From positions 176,241 to 240,240 of the forward strand of contig DAHUYE010000090.1 in assembly GCA_027315345.1 (NCBI GenBank): a stretch of 64,000 nucleotides of DNA, given 5' to 3'. Shown one piece after another: positions 33,514 through 41,092 of the stretch (position 1 is the first letter of the stretch; each line of letters starts with the position of its first letter). The notes beneath the pieces were generated by a model. The model did no database searches and was not told the DNA's origin. It saw nothing but the letters and a program-made list of their open reading frames with translations. The position numbers and the translations under genes are program-made. The DNA is from Actinomycetota bacterium. GTDB taxonomy: Bacteria > Actinomycetota > Acidimicrobiia > Acidimicrobiales > JAJPHE01.

Positions 33514-34029
33514 TCAGGCTTCGCCCCGGGCGGGGTAGTCCTTGTCGTTGACGTAGCGGATGGCCCCGGCCAGCTCATCGAGGTGGGGACGGCCGAAGGG
33601 CATCGTGTTGATCACCCCTGCGTAGAGCGTGCCGTCGGGCCGGATGACGAACAGGCCCGGTTCCCCGAACAACTCGGGCTCGGCCGGGGTGATCCCCTTG
33701 GACACGTAGAGCCCCCATTCCCGCATGGAGGCCACCTCCTGGCCGTAGCCGACCTGGAGACGGCTCAGGCCCCACTCCTCATAGGAGCGGGAGGCGGCCT
33801 CTTCGCTGTCACCGCTGATGGCCACCACCGAGGTGACCCCTACCTCGGCAAGCTGATCGAGCAGGCCCTCCAGCTGCTTGAGGTAGCCGCGACAGATTGG
33901 GCAGTGGAGACCACGGTAGAACACAACCAGGCTGAAGCGATCAGGATGCTGGTCGGCCAGGGACCATCGGCCCCCACCGACCAATGGCACATCCAAGGCG
34001 GGGACAGGCTGTCGGGGAATCGGTGTCAT
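33514..34029 (-). CDS. AhpC/TSA-family peroxiredoxin-like protein
   Basis: 171 residues with a thioredoxin fold: FYRGLHCPICRGYLKQLEGL holds a CxxC (CPIC) where 2-Cys peroxiredoxins have the peroxidatic Cys, and the later FVIRPDGTLYAGVINTMPFG is typical. It likely reduces peroxides or disulfides. It lies 40 nt downstream of the anti-sigma gene on the same strand, suggesting that the ECF factor controls it. Confidence 0.88.
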   Translation of the reverse strand: MTPIPRQPVPALDVPLVGGGRWSLADQHPDRFSLVVFYRGLHCPICRGYLKQLEGLLDQLAEVGVTSVVAISGDSEEAASRSYEEWGLSRLQVGYGQEVASMREWGLYVSKGITPAEPELFGEPGLFVIRPDGTLYAGVINTMPFGRPHLDELAGAIRYVNDKDYPARGEA

Positions 34030-34069
34030 TGGGTTCCTTTCAGATCGGCCAGGGCGGCCTCGACGCTCG

Positions 34070-34390
34070 TCACTTCCAGACCCGCCTCGGCTTCTTCGCT
34101 CCTGGTGTGCCCTCCGGTGGCAGAGTACGGGTCAGGTTGTTTCCGAAGCCGCGCAGGCGGGCCAGCACCTCGTCGTCGAGCGCCAGTGAGCGGCGGGCCA
34201 GGGCCGACTTGATCTCGGTGTAGGTGGCGGCCTCGAGGCCGCAGCGCCGGCAGGCCTCCAGGTGGGCGGCCACCCGCCGGGCGGTCACCTGGTCGGTGTG
34301 GCCGTCCAGGTAGGACTGCAGCACGCGCATGGTCTGCATGCAACTGGCGGTGTCGCGGCTGCCGAGCAGGCGGCGGGACTTGGTGCTCAT
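34070..34390 (-). CDS. Zinc-binding anti-sigma factor
   Basis: 106 residues with MRVLQSYLDGHTDQVTARRV then HLEACRRCGLEAATY, giving the His-x3-Cys-x2-Cys zinc motif of redox-sensing anti-sigma factors such as RsrA. No membrane segment, so it is soluble. It overlaps the sigma gene (ATGA), the classical arrangement. Release of sigma on disulfide stress is inferred from the family. Confidence 0.88.
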   Translation of the reverse strand: MSTKSRRLLGSRDTASCMQTMRVLQSYLDGHTDQVTARRVAAHLEACRRCGLEAATYTEIKSALARRSLALDDEVLARLRGFGNNLTRTLPPEGTPGAKKPRRVWK

Positions 34391-34980
34391 CCTCTCCTCC
34401 CCGGGGCCAGGCCGGCGGCTACCAGGCGGGCCCGGATGCGCTTGCGGGCCCGGTGCAGCCGGCTCATCACTGTGCCGACCGGCACCCCCATCACTTGAGC
34501 CGCCTCGGCGTAGCTGAGGCCGTTGATGTCCACCAGCTCGACCACGGTCCGGTGGGCATCGGGCAGGGCGGCCAGGGCGTCGGCTACTACCTCGTCGAAG
34601 GCTTCCCCGACCACGATGGCCTCAGGCCCGTCACGGCCGTCAACCGGAGCCAACCGCTCGAGGTCCCGCTGGGGGTCGTCGAGCAACTCGGGACGGCGCC
34701 GGCGGGTCCGGTTTATCTCGGCGTTGCGCATGATGGTGAGAAGCCATGCCCGGGGGTGGGCGCCGTCGAAGCGGTCGATCGACCGGTAAGCCCGCAGCAG
34801 GGTGTCCTGGACCAGGTCCTCGGCATCTGGGGGTCGCCGGGTCAGGGTGGCCGCCACCCGCCAGAGCACCTCGACCTCGGGCAGCACGTAGAGGGCGAAG
34901 GCCGCCTGACGGTCCTCGGGACCCGAATGCGCTGCCGGCTGCACTTTCCGGGAACCCGGCATCACCTCCCACCATTCCAT
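34387..34980 (-). CDS. ECF RNA polymerase sigma factor
   Basis: 197 residues. Region 2 is DAEDLVQDTLLRAYRSIDRF and AWLLTIMRNAEINRTRRRRP. Region 4 is LPDAHRTVVELVDINGLSYA, then EAAQVMGVPVGTVMSRLHRA. It is coupled to a zinc anti-sigma factor and a peroxiredoxin, so it resembles SigR/SigH-type redox response. Targets probably include its own promoter and perhaps the adjacent disulfide oxidoreductase cassette on the other strand. Confidence 0.95.
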   Translation of the reverse strand: MEWWEVMPGSRKVQPAAHSGPEDRQAAFALYVLPEVEVLWRVAATLTRRPPDAEDLVQDTLLRAYRSIDRFDGAHPRAWLLTIMRNAEINRTRRRRPELLDDPQRDLERLAPVDGRDGPEAIVVGEAFDEVVADALAALPDAHRTVVELVDINGLSYAEAAQVMGVPVGTVMSRLHRARKRIRARLVAAGLAPGRRG

Positions 34981-35053
34981 CTCCCGGCGCTCTCCGCCGA
35001 CCGTCTCCGCACCAAGAGGGAATGCCGTCAGGCGGCCACCGGGTTCCCCAGCG

Positions 35054-35302
35054 GTGCTCGGTCCTGTTTCTCATCGACGGATCCGGCGTTCGATCGGCCC
35101 CTATCTCGACGACGAGCTGGGCCCGGCGGCGCGCGCTGAGATCGCCCGCCACCTGGCGATGTGCTGGGGATGCAACAGCCTGAGCGAGAGCTTCCGCCTG
35201 GTGAAAGCCGCCCTTCGCGCCCGGGCCGAGCGGCAACCGACCAACATGGGGGCGCTCCGTTTGAAGAACCTGGCCCAGAGCCTGGCTCTCCATGGCGATT
35301 GA
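35054..35302 (+). CDS. Small zinc-finger (zf-HC2-like) protein
   Basis: 82 residues: RRSIGPYLDDELGPAARAEI then ARHLAMCWGCNSLSESFRLV contains the His-x3-Cys-x2-Cys anti-sigma zinc motif, and the start is a GTG with no strong ribosome site. It lies divergent from the sigma/anti-sigma pair and just upstream of the FAD oxidoreductase. It may be a second anti-sigma-like sensor or part of the regulatory set. Confidence 0.65.
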   Translation: MLGPVSHRRIRRSIGPYLDDELGPAARAEIARHLAMCWGCNSLSESFRLVKAALRARAERQPTNMGALRLKNLAQSLALHGD

Positions 35303-35390
35303 GTGAGGTCGTCCTGGCGCGACCTCGGTGGAATGGGGCCCCGGTGAGCGCGGCTTCCCCGTCAAACCTGACCAGCGGAGAGAATTCCTG

Positions 35391-36758
35391 GTGATCTACG
35401 ACCTGATCGTCGTCGGTGGCGGGGCGGGTGGGCTGAGCGCGGCTCGAGCCGGTGTTCGCCGAGGCCGGCGCACCCTGTTGGTCTCCGAGGGCCCTCTTGG
35501 GGGCGACTGCACCTTCACCGGGTGCGTCCCCTCCAAGGCTCTGATCGAGTCCGCCGCCGGCGGCGGCGAGTTCGCCTCGGCCATGGCTCGGGTCAGGGAC
35601 TCCATCACGACCATCTCAGCCACAGAGACCGACGAGGTCCTCGCCGCCGAGGGAATCGAAGTACGCCATGCCCGCACCCGCTTTACCGGCCCGGCGCGCC
35701 TGGAGATCGACCGAACCACGGTCTCAGCCCGCGCCATCGTCATCGCCACCGGCACCCAGGCCGCCATTCCCCCTATCCCGGGGCTGGACGAGCTCGACTA
35801 TCTGACCAACGAGAACGTCTTCCAACTCGAGGTCCGGCCCCGGTCAATGGCCATCCTGGGTGGGGGCCCCATCGGATGCGAGCTGGCCCAGGCTTTCGCC
35901 CGCCTCGGCACCGCCGTCACCCTGATCGAAGCGTTCGACCGGGTGTTGGCCCGGGAGGAGCCGGAGGCGTCGGCGGTGGCCGCTCAGGCTCTGGCCGGTG
36001 CTGGCGTGGCTCTCCGGCTCGGGGTCAAGGCCACCAAGGCAGAACGCGCGGGTGGGGATGGAGGCTTGCGCGTGCAGCTGGACAATGGGGGGTCGGTTCT
36101 GGTCGATCAACTGTTGGTGGCCGTGGGGCGCAGGGCGGTCATCGCAGACCTCGATCCGGCTGCGGGCGGCGTTGACCTGGATGAGCGGGGTTTCGTTCGC
36201 ACCGATGAGCACCTGGCCACCACAGCCAAGGGGGCCTGGGCTGTCGGGGATGTGGCCGGCAAGCTGCAGTTCACCCACGCCGCCGATGAGATGGGGCGCA
36301 TCGCCGTGCACAACGCCTTCTCCCGCCTTCCGGACCGACGCTTCCGGTCGCAGTGGACGCCGTGGGTGACCTTCACCGATCCCGAGGTAGCCCGGGTAGG
36401 CATAAGCGAGGCAGAAGCGGCCCGACGGGGAGCCCGTGTGGCCTACCTGCCCATGGCCGAGGTCGATCGCGCCGTCACCGCCGGGCGGACCGAAGGTTTC
36501 ATCAAGTTGGTGGTGGGGCCCCGGCGTGTCTCGCGTAACTTGGCGGGTGGTCGGCTGCTCGGGGCCACGGTGGTGGCTCCCCGGGCGGGTGAACTCATCG
36601 GGGAGTTGACGCTGGCTTTGCGAGCGGGCATGTTCCCGGCCCGCTTGGCCCTCACCGCTCATCCCTACCCCACCTGGTCGATGGCCATCCAGAAGGTGGC
36701 GGCCCAGCTGTTCATGGACGTCGAGGGTCGCCGCGCCCGCCCGGCCCGGTCAGACTGA
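35391..36758 (+). CDS. FAD-dependent pyridine nucleotide-disulfide oxidoreductase
   Basis: 455 residues. The FAD motif is IVVGGGAGGLSAARAGVRRG, the redox disulfide is Cys40/Cys45 (GGDCTFTGCVPSKALI), the NAD(P) motif is MAILGGGPIGCELAQAFARL, and the C-terminal interface reads HPYPTWSMAIQ. The usual HxxxxE base has Ser in place of Glu. It lacks the C-terminal Cys-Cys of MerA, so it is not mercuric reductase despite similarity. It may reduce the glutaredoxin or thioredoxin-like partners that follow. GTG start at 35391, with GGAG 10 nt upstream. Confidence 0.88.
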   Translation: MIYDLIVVGGGAGGLSAARAGVRRGRRTLLVSEGPLGGDCTFTGCVPSKALIESAAGGGEFASAMARVRDSITTISATETDEVLAAEGIEVRHARTRFTGPARLEIDRTTVSARAIVIATGTQAAIPPIPGLDELDYLTNENVFQLEVRPRSMAILGGGPIGCELAQAFARLGTAVTLIEAFDRVLAREEPEASAVAAQALAGAGVALRLGVKATKAERAGGDGGLRVQLDNGGSVLVDQLLVAVGRRAVIADLDPAAGGVDLDERGFVRTDEHLATTAKGAWAVGDVAGKLQFTHAADEMGRIAVHNAFSRLPDRRFRSQWTPWVTFTDPEVARVGISEAEAARRGARVAYLPMAEVDRAVTAGRTEGFIKLVVGPRRVSRNLAGGRLLGATVVAPRAGELIGELTLALRAGMFPARLALTAHPYPTWSMAIQKVAAQLFMDVEGRRARPARSD

Positions 36759-36854
36759 GGGCCGATCAGACCCAGGACCGACGGTGGCCGGCCCGTCACC
36801 AGGGGACCCCTCCGGCTGGGACGGGAAAATGAGAGGGAAGTCTGGGACCGTCAA

Positions 36855-37184
36855 GTGGGTTTCCGACCCGTGGACTCATTCAGTGCACCAGGCGCCGTTA
36901 CCGTCTATGTGCGCCCGGGCTGCCCGTACTGCGTCTCGCTCCGCCGCCGCCTCCGGCGGTCTGGAGTGCACTTCGACGAGGTCGACATCTGGCAAGACCT
37001 CGAGGCAGCCGCGTTTGTACGCTCGGTGGCAGGCGGGAACGAGACGGTCCCGACGGTGGTCGTGGGTGACCACGCCCTGGTCAACCCGGCGGCCCGTCAG
37101 GTGCTCCAGCTGGCCGGCGGAGCCGGCGAGGGGGAGATGCGGCGGCGCTGGATGGGGAGATGGCTTCAGCGCCAAGTTCGATGA
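36855..37184 (+). CDS. Glutaredoxin-like protein
   Basis: 109 residues with the active site Cys23-Pro-Tyr-Cys26 in AVTVYVRPGCPYCVSLRRRL and the cis-Pro segment NETVPTVVVGDHALVNP. Mycoredoxin-like length plus a C-terminal basic tail (RRRWMGRWLQRQVR). It probably passes electrons from low-molecular thiols or from the upstream FAD enzyme to cassette proteins. Its stop overlaps the next ATG. Confidence 0.88.
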   Translation: MGFRPVDSFSAPGAVTVYVRPGCPYCVSLRRRLRRSGVHFDEVDIWQDLEAAAFVRSVAGGNETVPTVVVGDHALVNPAARQVLQLAGGAGEGEMRRRWMGRWLQRQVR

Positions 37185-37621
37185 GAATGGGACAGATAGC
37201 CGGGGTGGTGGGACAGGGCCTGGCCGCAGGACTGGTCGGCATGGCCGCCATGACTGTGTCGGGCACGCTGGAGGCCAAGGTCCGCCACCGCCAGGCCAGT
37301 ACCGCCGCGGCCAAGGTGTTGGGGGGCAAGCCTGCGAGCGAGCGCTCCGAGCGCCGTTTCAACAACCTGGTGCACTGGGGCTACCGGACGGGCTGGGGGG
37401 CGGCAAGGGGTCTGTTGGGTGCAGCGGGACTCGCCCGTGTCCCGGCTACGGTGGCCCACCTGGGCGCGGTGTGGGGCGGCGAGCAGGTGGTCCTTCCGGC
37501 CAGGGGAGCTTCGCCGCCGGCCTGGCGTTGGGAGAAGGCCGAGGTAGGCATCGACTTGTCTCACCACGTCGTGTACGTGTCGGCTACCGGATTGGCCCTG
37601 TCTTGGCTGGAACGGCCTTGA
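37181..37621 (+). CDS. Small membrane protein of the selenodomain cassette
   Basis: 146 residues with Gly/Ala-rich hydrophobic segments (GVVGQGLAAGLVGMAAMTVS; YRTGWGAARGLLGAAGLARV) and a C-terminal HHVVYVSATGLALSWLERP helix. It resembles DUF1440/YagU-like proteins. The ATG at 37181 makes the ATGA overlap seen throughout this operon, so it is preferred to the ATG at 37160. Its stop overlaps the TTG of the radical SAM gene. Function unknown. Confidence 0.7.
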   Translation: MRMGQIAGVVGQGLAAGLVGMAAMTVSGTLEAKVRHRQASTAAAKVLGGKPASERSERRFNNLVHWGYRTGWGAARGLLGAAGLARVPATVAHLGAVWGGEQVVLPARGASPPAWRWEKAEVGIDLSHHVVYVSATGLALSWLERP

Positions 37622-39036
37622 AGGCACTCGGGTCCTGGCTGCGTCGGCTGGAACGGGCCACCCGGCCGGTCGATCCCGAGTTCGTAGAAGCCATGGCCCG
37701 CCGTTGGGACGAGCTGCCCGAGCACGTGAAGGTGCCGGGCCAGGTGCTCGGGCGCCACGCCGTGGGCTGTGAAGGCACCCACGGCGTGTTCCCCCGGTGC
37801 AACTTCACCTGCACCCCCTGCTACCACTCGGCCGCGGCCAACGCCGTGCGGGTCGACGGGGTCCACACCGTGACCCAGGTGGAGGCCCAGATGGCCTTCC
37901 TACGCTCACGTCGGGGTCCGGCGGCCCACGCCCAGCTCATCGGCGGGGAGGTGAGCCTGCTCGAGCCGGAGGACCATGCTGCGGCCCTGTCGATCATGCG
38001 CCGCTACGGCCGGGAGCCCATGAGCTTCACCCATGGTGATATCGACTACGACTACCTGACCACGCTGGCCCTGGACGCCTCGGGCCGCCCCCGCTTCCGG
38101 CGGCTGTCCTTCGCCGGCCACTTCGACACCACCATGTTCGGCCGCCGCGGCATCCGCCGGCCGGAGAGTGAGGCCGACCTGGAGCCCTACCGTCGCCGCT
38201 TCGCCGCCCTGTTCGCCCGCCTGCGGGCCGAGCACGGGGTGAGCTACTTCCTGGCTCACAACATGACCGTTACCCCTTCCAACCTGGGTTCGGTAGCCGA
38301 GGTCGTCCGCCAGGGGGCGGACATGGGTTATTCCATGTTCTCCTTCCAGCCGGCGGCTTTCGTGGGTAACCAGAAGCGCTGGAAGGAGGACTACCGGGAC
38401 ACCTCGGGGGACCAGGTATGGGCCGAGATCGAGGCCGGGGTGGGCTGTGAGCTGGACTACACCGTCTTCCAGCATGGGGACCTGCGCTGCAACCGGGTGG
38501 CCTACGGCTTCTATGTGGGCCCGAAGTGGTTCCCGGTGCTGAGCTCGACCCCGGCGGACCTGGCCACCCGGGACGCCTTCTACCGCTCCTTTGGGGGGAT
38601 GCTGTTCAACAACACCCCTCCCGCCGTGGTGGCCGCGCGCATCGCCCGGGCGGTGGCCCGCCGTCCGGTGGTGGTCCCCATGGCCCTGGCCTGGTTGATC
38701 CGCACGGCCCGTCGGGTCGGATGGGCCCACCTGGCCCGGCACCGCCGGATCCGCCCCGTCAGCTTCGTCATGCACTCCTTCATGGACGCCGCCGATGTGG
38801 CTCCCGCCTGGGAGCTCATGACCCGGGGTATCCAGAGCGACGATCCCCAGATCCAGGCCACCCAGGAGCGCCTGGCTTCGTGCCACTACGCCATGGCCCA
38901 TCCCGAGAGCGCGACGCTGGTGCCCGCCTGCGTGCAGCACAGCGTCTTGGACCCCGACGAGAACCGCCAGCTGGCCGAGCTGCTCCCGCTCAAGCTGGGC
39001 CCGACCCGCCGGCGGGCAGCCGGGACGGTGGGCTGA
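37618..39036 (+). CDS. Radical SAM enzyme
   Basis: 472 residues from a TTG that overlaps the preceding stop. The [4Fe-4S] motif Cys61-x3-Cys65-x2-Cys68 lies in FPRCNFTCTPCYHSAAAN. A GGE-like SAM contact follows in AQLIGGEVSLLEP. The C-terminal ~200 residues contain several Cys (VGCELDYTV, DLRCNRVAYG, LASCHYAMAH) that could hold auxiliary clusters. It is not ArsS or a known SPASM family that I recognise. It makes a 5'-deoxyadenosyl radical; the target is unknown. The downstream phosphorylase could recycle its 5'-deoxyadenosine or MTA. Confidence 0.9.
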   Translation: MKALGSWLRRLERATRPVDPEFVEAMARRWDELPEHVKVPGQVLGRHAVGCEGTHGVFPRCNFTCTPCYHSAAANAVRVDGVHTVTQVEAQMAFLRSRRGPAAHAQLIGGEVSLLEPEDHAAALSIMRRYGREPMSFTHGDIDYDYLTTLALDASGRPRFRRLSFAGHFDTTMFGRRGIRRPESEADLEPYRRRFAALFARLRAEHGVSYFLAHNMTVTPSNLGSVAEVVRQGADMGYSMFSFQPAAFVGNQKRWKEDYRDTSGDQVWAEIEAGVGCELDYTVFQHGDLRCNRVAYGFYVGPKWFPVLSSTPADLATRDAFYRSFGGMLFNNTPPAVVAARIARAVARRPVVVPMALAWLIRTARRVGWAHLARHRRIRPVSFVMHSFMDAADVAPAWELMTRGIQSDDPQIQATQERLASCHYAMAHPESATLVPACVQHSVLDPDENRQLAELLPLKLGPTRRRAAGTVG

Positions 39037-39038
39037 GG

Positions 39039-39584
39039 GTGCCCCGTCGGGAGCAGGTCGCCACTTCCCTGGCCGGCGTGGCCCTGGTCGAAGCCCGCAG
39101 CGGCGCCAGCGTCGAGCTCGCCTCGCTGCTCGGCGTGCAGGTGCTGAGCGCCATCCGGCACCGGTACTGACTGCCGTGTCAGGAGCACCTGGTTCAGGTG
39201 CAGGAGAAACTGGCCGGTCTGGACGTGGGCCGGGTGGCCGTCGGCTTCAGTCCGCCCGACGCCCTGGCCGCCCTGGCCGAGCACATCTCCTGGTCGGGGC
39301 TCATGCTTTCCGACGTCGACCGCCGGCTCTACGCCGCCCTGGGCCTGGGCCGGGCGCCGCTCTGGCGGGTCTACTCGGCGGGCACCCTGATGCGCTACGC
39401 CAAGGCCGTGGCCCGGGGCCATCGCCTGACGCGCCCGGTCGAGGACACCCAGCAGCTGGGTGGGGACGCCGTGGCCGTCGACGGGATGGTCGTCTGCCGG
39501 TGGCGCCCGCGCAGTCCCGACGACCGGGTGGATCCCGACGAGCTGGCCGAGGTCGCCTCCGACTACGCCCGGGGCCGGAGCTGA
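39039..39584 (+). CDS. Putative selenoprotein: thioredoxin-fold AhpC-TSA_2-like protein with UGA-encoded Sec
   Basis: The frame runs from GTG 39039 to the stop at 39584 and is broken only by TGA at 39168-39170. Read as Sec it gives 181 residues with Sec44-Leu-Pro-Cys47. The upstream part (ALVEARSGASVELASLLGVQ then VLSAIRHRY) and downstream part (LPCQEHLVQVQEKLAGLDVG, IGF-like VAVGFSPPDALAALAEH, then LSDVDRRLYAALGLGRAPLW) form one continuous peroxiredoxin-like domain, in which relatives carry RHxxCxPCxEHLxQL. Sec replaces the first Cys. A perfect 7-bp hairpin starts 14 nt after the TGA. Standard callers would report only a headless ORF from 39198. Selenocysteine is inferred; a nonsense mutation is the alternative. 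Confidence 0.8.
39185..39201 (+). promoter_or_regulatory. SECIS-like hairpin after the in-frame TGA
   Basis: GCACCTG and CAGGTGC form a perfect 7-bp stem closed by GTT. The loop begins 21 nt after the TGA and starts with G. Bacterial SECIS elements place an apical loop about 16-37 nt after UGA with a G at the first or second loop position, so this fits. Confidence 0.7.
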
Positions 39585-39588
39585 ACCC

Positions 39589-39654
39589 ATGGACGCCCGC
39601 AAGGTGGAGGTGAACACGGTGGAGGCGAACAGTGTGCAGGTGAAGAGGTCGTGA
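39589..39654 (+). CDS. 21-codon coupling ORF
   Basis: A 21-residue frame (MDARKVEVNTVEANSVQVKR plus Ser) begins 5 nt after the selenoprotein stop, and its TGA overlaps the GTG of the phosphorylase gene. It shows an internal V-x-V-N / V-E-A-N repeat. It may be a translational coupling peptide rather than a functional protein. Confidence 0.4.
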   Translation: MDARKVEVNTVEANSVQVKRS

Positions 39655-40439
39655 AGGTCGGGATCATCTCCGGATCGGGCACCGACGCCTGGCCCGGCGC
39701 GCCCGAGGCCGGGCGGACCCGGGTGGAAACCCCCCACGGTCCGGTGGAACTCACCCGGGGCCGTCTGGGCGGGGCCGAGCTGGTCCACATCTCCCGTCAC
39801 GGCACCGGCCATCACCACCTTTCCAACCACGTCCCCCACCGGGCCCACCTGCGGGCGCTGCTGGACGAGGGGGTGGACTGCCTGTTCTCCCTGACCGTCT
39901 GCGGTGCGGTCGACCCCAAGGCGACACCGGGCACCCTCGTCGTCTTCGACGACCTCTACTTCCCCTCCAACCGTCTGCCCGACGGCAGCGTGTGCACCTG
40001 GTACCAGGAGCCAGGAGAGCCGGGCCGGGGCCACTGGATCTTCGACCGGCCCTTCTCCGAGACTCTGCGCCAGGTCCTGATAGGAGGAGCCGAGGCGGCC
40101 GGTCTGGCAGTCCTGTCACGGGGCTGCTACGGACACGTGGACGGGCCCCGGTTCAACAGTCGGGCGGAGATCGCCGCGCTGGGCGGGGCCGGGGTGACGG
40201 CGGTGAGCCAGACGGCCGGGCCCGAGGTCGTCCTGGCCGGAGAGGCCGGGCTGCCCATGGCTCTGCTGGGCTTCGTCACCGACTATGCCAACGGGGTCGC
40301 CCTCGAGCCCGAGTCGGTGGATCAGCTGCTGGCCCGGGTGGAGGCCAGCACGGCCGTCTTCGCTGCCGCCGTGGAGGGCGCGGCGGGGATCATGACCACT
40401 GCGGAGGCCCCCGGCTTCGTCCACCGGTTCGGCCCGTGA
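39651..40439 (+). CDS. MTA/purine nucleoside phosphorylase family enzyme
   Basis: 262 residues of the MTAP/PNP fold: VGIISGSGTDAWPGAP, the HISRHGTGHHHLSNHVPHRA phosphate/ribose region, FSLTVCGAVDPKATPGTLVV and the C-terminal GLPMALLGFVTDYANGVAL with the base-contacting Asp. It phosphorolyses methylthioadenosine or 5'-deoxyadenosine-type nucleosides to a sugar-1-phosphate. In this operon it could recycle the radical-SAM by-product or cleave an adenosyl-conjugate intermediate to leave a modified sugar. Overlaps both neighbours by 4 nt. Confidence 0.88.
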   Translation: MKVGIISGSGTDAWPGAPEAGRTRVETPHGPVELTRGRLGGAELVHISRHGTGHHHLSNHVPHRAHLRALLDEGVDCLFSLTVCGAVDPKATPGTLVVFDDLYFPSNRLPDGSVCTWYQEPGEPGRGHWIFDRPFSETLRQVLIGGAEAAGLAVLSRGCYGHVDGPRFNSRAEIAALGGAGVTAVSQTAGPEVVLAGEAGLPMALLGFVTDYANGVALEPESVDQLLARVEASTAVFAAAVEGAAGIMTTAEAPGFVHRFGP

Positions 40440-41092
40440 AGGACCCCGCCGTGCTGGTCATGGCCAAGACCCCCCGACCCGGCTCGGTCAAGACCCGCCT
40501 GGGCCCGCTCCTGGGCCCGGAGGGCTGTGCCCGTCTGGCCGCCGCCCTCCTGCGCCACACCCTGGCCCTGGCCCGGGAGGTGGCGGCGGGACGGACCTAC
40601 CTGGCCTTCGACCCTCCCGGTTCGGACCCCGAGCTGGACGGCCTCGTCTGTGCCGACGTGGAGATCTTCGCCCAGGAGGGCACCGATCTGGGCCGGCGGC
40701 TGGAGGTGGCCACCACCCGGGTCCTGGGCGCCCACCATGGTCCGGTGATCGCGCTCGGCACCGACGCACCCACCCTCACCGCCGAGATCCTCCAGGAGGG
40801 TGCCGATTCGCTCCGCTCGGGAGCCGACGTGGTCTTCGGCCCCGCTCTGGACGGCGGCTACTACGCCGTGGGCCTGGCCCGGCCCCTGCCCCCGGTGTTC
40901 GACCTGGACAGGTCCCTGTGGGGAGGTCCCGACGTCCTGGCCGCCAGCCTGGCCCGGGCCCGCTCGGCCGGGGCGCGCGTCGGGATGCTGCCTTCGCTGC
41001 GGGACCTGGACACCCCCCTCGACGCCCTGGCCCTGCTGGAAGATCCCCGTCTGCCAGCCGAGATAGCCGACTGCCTGGCCGGGCGCCCATGA
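40436..41092 (+). CDS. TIGR04282-type transferase (rSAM/selenodomain-associated transferase 1)
   Basis: 218 residues with a nucleotidyl/glycosyl-transferase-A fold like CofC/MobA: VLVMAKTPRPGSVKTRLGPL (nucleotide-binding, KTRL), VIALGTDAPTLTAEIL, and the signature DVVFGPALDGGYYAVGLARP. The family was named for its linkage to radical SAM and selenodomain proteins, and is also found in arsenosugar clusters. GTGA overlaps the phosphorylase gene. It probably activates or transfers a sugar-type group. Confidence 0.88.
   Translation: MKDPAVLVMAKTPRPGSVKTRLGPLLGPEGCARLAAALLRHTLALAREVAAGRTYLAFDPPGSDPELDGLVCADVEIFAQEGTDLGRRLEVATTRVLGAHHGPVIALGTDAPTLTAEILQEGADSLRSGADVVFGPALDGGYYAVGLARPLPPVFDLDRSLWGGPDVLAASLARARSAGARVGMLPSLRDLDTPLDALALLEDPRLPAEIADCLAGRP

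Noticed and set aside
35391-36758. A second mercuric reductase
   Set aside because: It has the CxxxxC disulfide but no C-terminal Cys-Cys pair, and it sits in a different operon from the mer genes.
36784-37617. Long N-terminal extension of the radical SAM frame
   Set aside because: The region is fully occupied by glutaredoxin and small-membrane-protein genes in another frame, and its translation is Gly/Arg-rich noise.
39198-39584. A separate short gene starting at GTG 39198
   Set aside because: It would begin inside the hairpin and lack the thioredoxin-fold active site. The same frame continues upstream through one TGA with family similarity on both sides, so a single Sec-containing gene is the better reading.
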